Shown here: piece by piece, positions 8,390 to 15,521 of the stretch | Numbering within the stretch: position 1 is the first letter of the stretch | Layout of the letters: each line of letters begins with the position of its first letter | NCBI GenBank assembly: GCA_947174515.1 | Contig: CAMWJD010000002.1 | Coordinates: 1 to 33,377, forward strand | Direction of reading: 5' to 3' | Origin: an uncultured Porphyromonadaceae bacterium | GTDB lineage: Bacteria > Bacteroidota > Bacteroidia > Bacteroidales > Muribaculaceae | Length of the DNA: 33,377 bases | Program-made: the position numbers and the translations under genes | The notes under the pieces: generated by a model | What the model was told of the DNA's origin: nothing | What the model saw: only the letters and a program-made list of their open reading frames with translations | Database searches by the model: none

Positions 8390-9364
8390 ATGAATAAATT
8401 ATTTGCTTTTGTTGCCGGCACGTTGCTGACTTTGTCGTGCAACGCTCAGAATGTTTCCGAACAGACGAAGGGAAACACAGACGCGAAAGAGCCGTCGGTG
8501 GTGTATATGACTAAGGATATCTCTCCGGAGGCTATCGTAAAACTTTACAAGGCGCTTGGACGCGAGGCTACGGGGAAGGTGGCTATCAAGATCTCTACCG
8601 GCGAACCCGGAGGTCACAACTATCTTCAGCCGGCTCTGATCAAGGATTTTGTGGATCTGACCAAGGGCACGATCGTGGAGTGCAACACTGCTTATAACGG
8701 CAGACGTTACTCTTCTGTAGATCATCTTAAGGCGGCTGAGGAACACGGCTTTACTGCAATTGCGGATGTGGATATCATGGATTCCGACGGTGAAGTAAAG
8801 ATTCCGGTTGAAAATGGAAAGCATCTGAAATATGATATCGTTGGCTCACACTATCCGGATTATGATTTCACGGTGATTTTGTCGCACTTCAAGGGCCACG
8901 CAATGGGAGGCTTCGGTGGCGCCGTGAAGAATATGTCGATCGGCATAGCATCAGGCAACGGCAAGATGTATATCCATAGTGCAGGTGCTACTGAGACACG
9001 AGAAAACGGATGGAAGGCCGCGAAGCAGGATGATTTTCTTGAGTCAATGGCTGAGGCTGCGAAAGCCGTAGCGGATCATTGCGGCGACAATATCATCTAC
9101 ATCAGCGTTGCCAATAATCTTTCTGTCGACTGCGACTGCGATTCCCATCCTGCAGATCCGCAGATGCACGACATCGGTGTGCTCGCCTCTCTCGATCCTA
9201 TCGCGCTTGACAAGGCTTGCACTGATCTCGTGCGGTCGTCGGATGATCACGGGAAGGTGCATCTGATAGAGCGCATCGATTCGCGGCATGGCATGCATAC
9301 ATTGGATTATGGTGAAGAAATAGGTCTCGGATCGCAAAATTATAATATAATAAACCTTGATTAG
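8390..9364 (+). CDS. DUF362-family lipoprotein
   Basis: The 324-residue protein has a lipoprotein signal (LTLSC, Cys17). The DUF362 signature includes KVAIKISTGEPG, SHFKGHAMGGFGGAVKNMSIG and the cysteine-rich VDCDCDSHPADP (about 246-257), followed by DIGVLASLDPIALDKAC. DUF362 proteins are poorly characterised; several relatives carry extra ferredoxin domains, which are absent here. The conserved cysteines could hold a metal or Fe-S cluster (inference). The lipobox puts this protein in the envelope, which I regard as unusual for the family. It is followed after 11 bp by the exported CMD-cupin gene. Confidence 0.85.
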   Translation: MNKLFAFVAGTLLTLSCNAQNVSEQTKGNTDAKEPSVVYMTKDISPEAIVKLYKALGREATGKVAIKISTGEPGGHNYLQPALIKDFVDLTKGTIVECNTAYNGRRYSSVDHLKAAEEHGFTAIADVDIMDSDGEVKIPVENGKHLKYDIVGSHYPDYDFTVILSHFKGHAMGGFGGAVKNMSIGIASGNGKMYIHSAGATETRENGWKAAKQDDFLESMAEAAKAVADHCGDNIIYISVANNLSVDCDCDSHPADPQMHDIGVLASLDPIALDKACTDLVRSSDDHGKVHLIERIDSRHGMHTLDYGEEIGLGSQNYNIINLD

Positions 9365-9375
9365 TTAAGTATCTA

Positions 9376-10191
9376 ATGAAAAAAATCATTTTGCTAATTA
9401 TTTTGGTGATGACAACATTAAATATTATGGCACAGCAGAAAATAGTACAGACGGCGGGTCGTGACGCTCTCGGAGAATTTGCACCGGAGTTCGCCCATCT
9501 TAATGACGATATCCTTTTTGGTGAGGTCTGGAGCAGAAACGATCTTCTGTCGCTTCGCGACCGCAGCCTCGTGACAGTGACTTGTCTTATCTCACAAGGG
9601 ATCACCGACAGTTCTCTGACATATCATCTTCAGGAGGCAAAGAAAAACGGAATCACGCGCACTGAAATTTCCGAAATTATCACTCACATAGCCTTTTATG
9701 CAGGTTGGCCAAAAGCATGGGCGGCATTTCGCCAGGCGAAGGATGTTTGGAACGATGATATAAAGGGAGATGATGCCAAGGCACAGTTCCAGAAGGAGAT
9801 GATTTTCCCAATCGGGGAGCCTAATACCGCTTATGCGAAGTATTTCATCGGCAACAGCTACCTGGCTCAGATCGCTACTGAACAGATTCCGTTTGCCAAC
9901 GTGACATTCGAGCCACGCTGCCGCAACAACTGGCATGTTCATAAGGCTGAACAGGGTGGCGGACAGATGCTTGTAGGGGTTGCAGGACGAGGATGGTATC
10001 AGGAAGAAGGGAAGCCGGCTATCGAGATTCTCCCGGGTACCGTCATAAATATTCCCGCTAATGTAAAGCATTGGCATGGAGCCGCCAAGGACTCATGGTT
10101 CGCGCATCTCGCTTTTGGAGTACCGGGAGAAAACACTGACAATGTCTGGCTTGAACCCGTGTCGGATGAAGAGTATGACAAACTCCCTTGA
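9376..10191 (+). CDS. Exported carboxymuconolactone decarboxylase-like / cupin fusion protein
   Basis: The 271-residue protein has a signal peptide (about 1-19, ending NIMA). The first domain (about 28-125) is of the carboxymuconolactone decarboxylase/AhpD-like fold (DRSLVTVTCLISQG, TYHLQEAKKNGITRTEISEII, AFYAGWPKAWAAF). It has one cysteine where peroxidase-type AhpD proteins have CxxC, so an AhpD-like peroxidase is unlikely. The second domain (about 165-255) is a cupin with metal ligands in WHVHKAEQGGGQ and a His in PANVKHWHG. Such fusions are usually annotated only by domain. It is the second gene of a two-gene operon with the DUF362 lipoprotein, and a terminator follows. Confidence 0.83.
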   Translation: MKKIILLIILVMTTLNIMAQQKIVQTAGRDALGEFAPEFAHLNDDILFGEVWSRNDLLSLRDRSLVTVTCLISQGITDSSLTYHLQEAKKNGITRTEISEIITHIAFYAGWPKAWAAFRQAKDVWNDDIKGDDAKAQFQKEMIFPIGEPNTAYAKYFIGNSYLAQIATEQIPFANVTFEPRCRNNWHVHKAEQGGGQMLVGVAGRGWYQEEGKPAIEILPGTVINIPANVKHWHGAAKDSWFAHLAFGVPGENTDNVWLEPVSDEEYDKLP

Positions 10192-10219
10192 TGATCTCAC
10201 GCCAAGAGAAAAAATAATT

Positions 10220-10254
10220 AAGACATGCCGGAAGGTGTGTCTTTTCTATTTATT
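10220..10254 (+). terminator. Terminator of the DUF362/CMD-cupin operon
   Basis: AAGACATGCC (10220-10229) pairs with GGTGTGTCTT (10234-10243), with two G-U pairs around a GGAA tetraloop. A T-rich stretch follows (TTCTATTTATT). Confidence 0.7.
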
Positions 10255-10278
10255 GTAAGAAAACGTCGCGGTGATTTC

Positions 10279-10309
10279 TTTGTGGATTGAAAAAAACTGA
10301 GTAAATTTG
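10279..10309 (+). promoter_or_regulatory. Promoter for the thioredoxin-like lipoprotein gene
   Basis: TTTG at 10279-10282, 19 bp, then TAAATTTG at 10302-10309 (next base C). The -7 box ends six bases before the ATG at 10316, so the transcript would start at or beside the start codon. Confidence 0.7.
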
Positions 10310-10315
10310 CAATGT

Positions 10316-10789
10316 ATGATAAATAAGAATAGAATAATTGTTTGGTTGGCAGGCTTGTTAGCCTGTCTGACCGCGTGTGTCGCTGATAAAGAGGAGCCTG
10401 AATGGTATCTGCGGGCCGGTGATGAACTGCCTCTGTTTGAGGTGACGACTATAGATGGGGCGACGGTGAGTTCAGCCGATTCTTATAAGACGGAAATGAT
10501 AATCGTTTTCTTTAATACCACTTGTGCTGACTGCCGGAGAGAATTGCCGATTCTGCAGAAACAGTATGAGAATGATCAAAAGATTACGGAAGAGGCAAGG
10601 CCGCAGTATATATGCATATCAAGAGAGGAAGGGAGAGCCGATGTTGAACGATATTGGAAAGAAGAGGGTCTTACTATGCCGGTAGCCGCTCAGGACGACC
10701 GCATCCTGTATTCAAAATTCGCTTCGATCGGGATACCGAGGATCTTTTATGCCAAAGATGGGGTGGTAATCCGGAGTGAAATTAATTGA
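10316..10789 (+). CDS. Thioredoxin-like (TlpA-type) lipoprotein
   Basis: The 157-residue protein has a lipobox (LTAC, Cys21) and a thioredoxin-like fold with the active-site pair CADC (C70, C73) after VVFFNTT-like context, plus a cis-Pro-like GIPR segment near residue 143. TlpA/DsbE-like lipoproteins reduce or oxidise disulfides in the periplasm, including apocytochrome c cysteines. Here that fits the c-type cytochromes encoded further along, but they are 10 kb away and a link is only a suggestion. I chose the ATG at 10316; an upstream TTG at 10307 lies inside the promoter box. The end at GVVIRSEIN is rather short for the family but the core fold looks complete. Confidence 0.82.
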   Translation: MINKNRIIVWLAGLLACLTACVADKEEPEWYLRAGDELPLFEVTTIDGATVSSADSYKTEMIIVFFNTTCADCRRELPILQKQYENDQKITEEARPQYICISREEGRADVERYWKEEGLTMPVAAQDDRILYSKFASIGIPRIFYAKDGVVIRSEIN

Positions 10790-10792
10790 TAT

Positions 10793-10824
10793 TTTGGATA
10801 ATCCGATTATTTTTCTTAAATTTG
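10793..10824 (+). promoter_or_regulatory. Promoter for the prolyl oligopeptidase gene
   Basis: TTTG at 10793-10796, 20 bp, then TAAATTTG at 10817-10824 (next base C): a full match to the Bacteroidetes consensus. It starts three bases after the previous stop, so this gene has its own transcript with a leader of about 15 nt. Confidence 0.8.
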
Positions 10825-10846
10825 CGTTCAAAAGAAATATATCTTT

Positions 10847-12979
10847 ATGTCACGAACTAAAACTACATCAATCCTCGCGATTATGGCAATATCCATCGCC
10901 TCATGCTCAAAACAGGGGCAAATCTCCTATCCGGAGGCACCTAACGACGGGACGATAGACAATTATTACGGAATGGAAGTCAACGATCCCTACCGTCCGC
11001 TTGAAAACGACACAGCGTCTGAGACTCTTGCATGGGTCAAGGCGGAGAATGCTGTCACCCAGGAATATCTTTCCAATATTCCTTTCAGGGGAAAAATCCG
11101 CGACAGAATCGAGCAACTAAACAATTATCCAAAAATAGGACTCCCCTCCAAGAAGGCCGATGGAAAATACTACTATTACAAGAACGACGGACTGAAAAAC
11201 CAATCCATCTTATATCGTTCGGATACTCCGGACGGTGAAGGAGAGATTTTTATTGACCCTAATACACTTTCTGACGATGGCACCGTAGCACTTACCGGCG
11301 TATATCAATCGCACGACGGCAAATATACCGCTTACACCATCTCACGCAGCGGTAGCGACTGGACAGAGATATATGTAATGGACACCGCTACGGGAAAGCT
11401 TCTCGATGATCATATCGAATGGGCGAAATTCACCGGAGCCGCCTGGCACGGGGATGGCTTCTATTACAGTGCTTATGAAAAACCCGCCAAGGGAAAGGAA
11501 TATTCAAATGCCAACGAATATCACAAGGTGTATTATCACAAGCTCGGGACTCCTCAGAGCGCAGACAACGTAGTCTACGAAAACCGTAAAGAGCCGCTTC
11601 ACTTCCACAGTGTCGATATCACCGACAACGAGTCGACCCTGATCGTGATGGGTGGTGGCGCCGGAAACGGAAATTCACTTTGCATTAAAGACCTTACCAC
11701 CCCCGGGTCCAAATGGGTGACAGTGGAGGAATCACAAGACAATGATATAAGTGTCATAGATTCACGCGATGGCAAACTCATCATTTTCACGTCAGCGGAT
11801 GCTCCGAAATACCGTCTTGTGACAGCAGATTTAAAAGCGCCTCAACGTGAGAATTGGGTAGATCTTGTGCCTGAGAATAATTCAGCCGTCCTCGTAGACG
11901 CTCGCTTCGCGGGCGACAAGCTTATCCTCACCTACGACAAGGATGCTTCTCATCACGCTTATGTGTATGACTCTGAAGGGAACAGGGAACAAGAGATAAC
12001 ACTCCCCGGATATGGCACTTTGTCTTTCTCCACAAATCCGCATGACACCGAGACATTCTACGCTTTTTCTTCTTTCACCACCCCTTCTCAGATTATGGCT
12101 TATGATGCCGCCACCGGAAAAAGCAGATTATTCCGCACAACGGAACTTCAGGGCTTCAATCCGGAGGATTATGTGACCGAACAGGTGTTCTATCCTTCTA
12201 CCGACGGCACTAAAATACCAATGTTCCTAACCTATAAGAAAGGATTAAAGAAAAACGGGAAGAATCCGGTGTATCTGTATGGGTATGGTGGCTTCAACGT
12301 CACACTGAATCCCGGCTTCTCCGCCAACCGCCTTTTCTGGCTTGAAAATGGCGGTATCTACGCCCAGACAAATCTGCGCGGAGGTGGCGAATATGGAGAA
12401 GATTGGCACATTGCCGGAACAAAGCTTGAAAAGAAGAATGTGTTTGATGATTTCATAGCGGCCGCAGAGTATCTTATAGAGCAGGATTGGACCAGCAAAG
12501 ACCTGATTGCCATAGAAGGAGGCAGCAACGGCGGCCTTCTTGTGGGAGCCGTCACAAACATGCGGCCCGATCTGTTCAAGGTAGCAATACCGCGTGTCGG
12601 CGTCATGGACATGATGCGCTACCATCTATTCACCATCGGATGGAACTGGGCTCACGATTACGGCACATCCGACGACTCACAAGAAATGGCGAAATACCTC
12701 CTCTCATACTCCCCTCTTCACAACATAAAGAACGACGGGACGCGCTATCCTGCTATTTTGATTACCACAGCCGATCATGACGACCGCGTAGTGCCCGCCC
12801 ATTCCTTTAAATATGCCGCGACACTACAGGCTTCAGACACCGGCGACGCTCCAAAACTAATACGCATCGACAGCAATGCGGGGCATGGTTCCGGCAAGCC
12901 GATTACAAAGATCATTGATGAATACACCGATATATATTCATTTATTTTCAAAAATATGGGAATTACCCCAAAGGAATAA
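10847..12979 (+). CDS. Prolyl oligopeptidase (S9A) lipoprotein
   Basis: The 710-residue protein has the usual S9A length. A lipobox (SIASC, Cys20) is followed by the typical N-terminal part (GMEVNDPYRPLEN), a beta-propeller (about 70-430), and an alpha/beta-hydrolase domain. Catalytic elements are visible: the nucleophile Ser560 in EGGSNGGLLVG, the acid in TADHDDRVVPAHSFK, and the His in NAGHGSGKP. These enzymes cleave short peptides after proline. The lipobox indicates an envelope location rather than cytosolic. It is a single-gene unit with its own promoter and a shared bidirectional terminator. Confidence 0.93.
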   Translation: MSRTKTTSILAIMAISIASCSKQGQISYPEAPNDGTIDNYYGMEVNDPYRPLENDTASETLAWVKAENAVTQEYLSNIPFRGKIRDRIEQLNNYPKIGLPSKKADGKYYYYKNDGLKNQSILYRSDTPDGEGEIFIDPNTLSDDGTVALTGVYQSHDGKYTAYTISRSGSDWTEIYVMDTATGKLLDDHIEWAKFTGAAWHGDGFYYSAYEKPAKGKEYSNANEYHKVYYHKLGTPQSADNVVYENRKEPLHFHSVDITDNESTLIVMGGGAGNGNSLCIKDLTTPGSKWVTVEESQDNDISVIDSRDGKLIIFTSADAPKYRLVTADLKAPQRENWVDLVPENNSAVLVDARFAGDKLILTYDKDASHHAYVYDSEGNREQEITLPGYGTLSFSTNPHDTETFYAFSSFTTPSQIMAYDAATGKSRLFRTTELQGFNPEDYVTEQVFYPSTDGTKIPMFLTYKKGLKKNGKNPVYLYGYGGFNVTLNPGFSANRLFWLENGGIYAQTNLRGGGEYGEDWHIAGTKLEKKNVFDDFIAAAEYLIEQDWTSKDLIAIEGGSNGGLLVGAVTNMRPDLFKVAIPRVGVMDMMRYHLFTIGWNWAHDYGTSDDSQEMAKYLLSYSPLHNIKNDGTRYPAILITTADHDDRVVPAHSFKYAATLQASDTGDAPKLIRIDSNAGHGSGKPITKIIDEYTDIYSFIFKNMGITPKE

Positions 12980-13000
12980 TTCCCAAAACATATAAAAAAC

Positions 13001-13033
13001 AAAAGTGGACTCATGCAGCGCGAGTCCACTTTT
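13001..13033. terminator. Bidirectional terminator between POP and SGNH genes
   Basis: AAAAGTGGACTC (13001-13012) pairs perfectly with GAGTCCACTTTT (13022-13033) around a 9-nt loop. Flanking A/T runs allow termination on both strands for these convergent genes. Confidence 0.9.
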
Positions 13034-13049
13034 ATTTTTATGACATCAG

Positions 13050-13748
13050 TTATTTCAAGACCGCCGACACCTGCTCCGCTATCTGCTTCATGCCGTGGAT
13101 ATTCGGATGACTCGCCGTCTTATCAATGTCCTTGAGCTGGATATAAGGCACACCATAGTGATCGCAAGCCTCCACAATTGAGTTGGTGATCTCCGGTTTC
13201 AGACCGTCGTTGATTATATACAGAAGTTCTGTATTGGGATAGCGGTCTACTATATATGAAAGCATGTAGGTCAACGCAGGACGGAATGATTTTAATTGCT
13301 CATCGGTCCAATCAGCCCACACGAATTCTCCTATTGGAGCATTAGCCCATGAGTCGTTAGTAGCACCAAAAATCAGAAGAATGTCAGGATTGCCGAGATT
13401 ATCCATCCGGGTAATAAAAGCCCTGTCAGAATAATCTTCACCTCTATATCCCGTGGTGCAGATTGTAGACCCGGAATAAGAGTTGTTCTTCTCAAGTTTA
13501 TAACCATTCTCCTTTATCAGCAGATGCCACCACGTCTGTTTCACATCGTCGACGTCAGTACGATTAGGTTTGGGATGGCGAAAATACCAAATCTCATTCC
13601 CTTTCGGCTCGATGTAGTTTTCAAAAGTGGAATATGAGTCGCCTAAGATAGAGACACTTGTCTTAACCTGTGCCGAAACCAGCGAACCGGCAGAAATCAA
13701 AATCGCAGATGCAATAGCCCCGATTTTTTTGATGAAATTCTTATTCAT
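13050..13748 (-). CDS. Secreted SGNH/GDSL-family hydrolase
   Basis: The 232-residue protein has a signal peptide (about 1-26, ending VSAQ). SGNH blocks seen: ILGDSYS (nucleophile Ser38), NSYSGS (oxyanion Gly93), and GATND (Asn131). The C-terminal His is H214 in KTASHPNIHG. The usual DxxH pair is not present exactly: the residue three before H214 is Thr, and the nearest Asp is D209. Family members are esterases or deacetylases on sugars or lipids; the substrate here cannot be predicted. It has its own promoter on the minus strand. Confidence 0.82.
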   Translation of the reverse strand: MNKNFIKKIGAIASAILISAGSLVSAQVKTSVSILGDSYSTFENYIEPKGNEIWYFRHPKPNRTDVDDVKQTWWHLLIKENGYKLEKNNSYSGSTICTTGYRGEDYSDRAFITRMDNLGNPDILLIFGATNDSWANAPIGEFVWADWTDEQLKSFRPALTYMLSYIVDRYPNTELLYIINDGLKPEITNSIVEACDHYGVPYIQLKDIDKTASHPNIHGMKQIAEQVSAVLK

Positions 13749-13771
13749 TTTTTATATTTATTAATTTTCCA

Positions 13772-13803
13772 CAAATTTAGTGATTTTTATAATATCATCC
13801 AAA
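13772..13803 (-). promoter_or_regulatory. Promoter for the SGNH hydrolase gene
   Basis: On the minus strand, TTTG (13803-13800), 20 bp, then TAAATTTG (13779-13772): a full consensus match. The leader is about 20 nt. The rest of 13804-14004 shows no further clear element. Confidence 0.8.
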
Positions 13804-14004
13804 TAAGGCAACTCAACATTACACATGCCGGAAGTTGATCATACGGAAATCAGACCAACACTTCATCTCATAAATTATCTTAAAAAAACTTATAAGACGT
13901 TGTCGGTGACAATATGGAAAGTAGATTGCCGTTTTAATAACATACGCACACAAACAAGTGACCAATCCATAACTTTCAGGCGCAACGCCGCATTATAATT
14001 ATTT

Positions 14005-14316
14005 ATGCAACTATCCTACAACACCCATATAATCAGAACCATGCGCAACGCCATCCTGGCATTGCCTTCAGTTCTTGATCTAAAACGACAATTTGCCTTA
14101 GATTCTTTATCTATGGTATTGTATGCAATGGTAATCCTTGGCATTTCCGATCAGCTTCCCGCTGTCACCAACATACTCTTGCAGACTCTCTTCGTGATAA
14201 CCACAGTAGTGTCAACTATCCTTTTTTTATGTAGACGGTCAATATGCATGGTGCTGATAAAACTCATCATGCTCGCCAGCATCTATATAATGGATGCCGC
14301 CGCCTATATCATTTAG
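14005..14316 (+). CDS. Small hydrophobic membrane protein, unknown
   Basis: The 103-residue product (or 91 residues if it starts at the ATG at 14041) has about three hydrophobic segments (near 35-52, 56-74 and 80-101). A basic LCRRS stretch lies between the second and third. No family was recognised. No consensus promoter is visible upstream, which counts against it. A 7-bp hairpin begins at its stop codon, which counts slightly for it. Confidence 0.45.
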   Translation: MQLSYNTHIIRTMRNAILALPSVLDLKRQFALDSLSMVLYAMVILGISDQLPAVTNILLQTLFVITTVVSTILFLCRRSICMVLIKLIMLASIYIMDAAAYII

Positions 14317-14332
14317 GCTCTATCTTAGAGCC
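14316..14332 (+). terminator. Hairpin at the end of the small membrane protein gene
   Basis: GGCTCTA (14316-14322) and TAGAGCC (14326-14332) form a 7-bp stem with a 3-nt loop starting at the stop codon. No T-run follows, so it is a weak terminator candidate. Confidence 0.4.
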
Positions 14333-14373
14333 GTATTAATCCATAACAATAGTTTGCCGTTCGGCCCGCATCA

Positions 14374-15327
14374 TCAAAGGTGCGGGTCGATGTCGTTTAT
14401 ATCCACAAGACCATGCAGGATGGCGAAGACCGTCAGTCCGGCTGCCGAATGGATATTGAGCTTCGCCGATATGTTACGTCTATAAGTGGTCACTGTGTTG
14501 ATGGAAATAAAAAGTTTATCCGCAATTTCCTTATTCTGCATTCCGCGCGCCACACAGCGCAATATGTCTTTCTCGCGCTCCGTCATGCTGTCGAGCAGCG
14601 AATCTTCGCCCTTGACCTCATCCACCTCAGGCTTTGCATCCCGCTCCTTGAGCTTCAGCGACCTTTCGAGACGAGACACTGCGGGTAGGAACATACGGTC
14701 TTCAATCTCGCAATGGGAGCACAGGTCGGAGTTGCAATCTATGATATCGTTAAGCGCGGAGACGAGCCACAGATTGTTCATGACATGATAATGACGTATG
14801 AATATATCCTTCAACTCATCGAGTTTCTCAGTCATGCTCGTGTGTGTTACGGAATAATCGGATATGCGGAACTCTTCAGAGACATTCCCTTCAAGAAGAC
14901 GATCGACATAACTGAATATGCTGTCATTCTCATGCTCCATGTGCCGGCGTACCTCGGCGCAGTAATCGTCAAAAAACTTAAGCAGCTGCAGCAGCACATC
15001 ATCGATCGGAAGGGCACTGACAGCAAGAAGAAGCTTGCGGCGTATGGAAGGCAACAGGAACTCAAGGAAATAAGAGTGGGCACTCCTCAGATAGCGCATC
15101 AGGGAGGTCAGCGACACCTCAACAGAATACGGACGACTGTCGATAAGATTGCACACGGCGAGAAACGTGTGCTCATCGACACTATCTTCGGCACAGACCT
15201 CCTTCACGGTCTTATCGCCGAAGCCGAGTGATATTCCGAATCTTGCTGCGACCATCATCAGGTCGCTGTTTTCGTCTATCAGGTCGCGAAGCCTGTCCGC
15301 CCCGGTATATGCTTTTGATTTTTCCAT
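14374..15327 (-). CDS. LuxR-type regulator with RIC/YtfE-like hemerythrin domain
   Basis: The protein is 317 residues. Residues about 10-65 resemble the ScdA/YtfE N-terminal domain (DUF542), but the usual Cys pair is missing: FGISLGFGDKT stands where the family has a CCGG-like motif. Residues about 75-222 have the di-iron hemerythrin pattern: H84, H129-x3-E133, H162, H205-x3-E209. From memory, E. coli YtfE uses H84, H129, E133, H160, H204 and E208, so the spacing is nearly identical. Residues about 247-305 are a GerE/LuxR HTH (LTEREKDILRCVARGMQNKEIA..., SINTVTTYRRNI). It therefore looks like a one-component sensor of O2, NO, peroxide or iron. It is divergent from the porin/imelysin operon. 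I chose the ATG at 15327; the TTG at 15351 lies in the promoter box. Confidence 0.88.
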   Translation of the reverse strand: MEKSKAYTGADRLRDLIDENSDLMMVAARFGISLGFGDKTVKEVCAEDSVDEHTFLAVCNLIDSRPYSVEVSLTSLMRYLRSAHSYFLEFLLPSIRRKLLLAVSALPIDDVLLQLLKFFDDYCAEVRRHMEHENDSIFSYVDRLLEGNVSEEFRISDYSVTHTSMTEKLDELKDIFIRHYHVMNNLWLVSALNDIIDCNSDLCSHCEIEDRMFLPAVSRLERSLKLKERDAKPEVDEVKGEDSLLDSMTEREKDILRCVARGMQNKEIADKLFISINTVTTYRRNISAKLNIHSAAGLTVFAILHGLVDINDIDPHL

Positions 15328-15348
15328 TTCCCAATCTATTTCTGGTTG

Positions 15349-15356
15349 CAAAAATA
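15349..15356 (-). promoter_or_regulatory. -7 box for the hemerythrin-LuxR gene
   Basis: The minus strand reads TATTTTTG then C. No good -33 box is present; the -33 position (about 15376-15380) abuts the dyad at 15379-15396. That layout would suit an activated or autoregulated promoter. Confidence 0.55.
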
Positions 15357-15378
15357 AGAAATATTATTTAACGATTCC

Positions 15379-15396
15379 ATACTCATTTTTGAGTAT
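15379..15396. promoter_or_regulatory. Candidate operator dyad in the divergent control region
   Basis: ATACTCA (15379-15385) and TGAGTAT (15390-15396) form a perfect 7-bp dyad across TTTT, 18 bp in total. It lies between the two divergent transcripts, at about the -33 of the regulator promoter and roughly 120 bp upstream of the porin operon start. Its size suits a LuxR-type HTH dimer. Binding is inferred. Confidence 0.55.
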
Positions 15397-15466
15397 TTTG
15401 AGATCTATCATCTCATTTATAACGTGTTTTTATCAAATTTATTTAGAATTAGTCTAAATAATGGGT

Positions 15467-15498
15467 ATTGCCAGGCGATTTTTTCGATTGTAATTTTG
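15467..15498 (+). promoter_or_regulatory. Promoter of the porin/imelysin/cytochrome operon
   Basis: ATTG (15467-15470), 20 bp, then TAATTTTG (15491-15498, next base C). Leader of about 17 nt before the ATG at 15522. Confidence 0.7.
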
Positions 15499-15521
15499 CA
15501 TCCGAAAAAAAACAACCAAAA

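Noticed and set aside
9198-10077. Minus-strand frames opposite the DUF362 and CMD-cupin genes
   Set aside because: Shadows of conserved genes with promoter, terminator and export signals on the plus strand.
15328-15351. TTG start giving eight extra residues to the hemerythrin regulator
   Set aside because: The TTG lies inside the -7 box of its own promoter, so the codon would not be transcribed.
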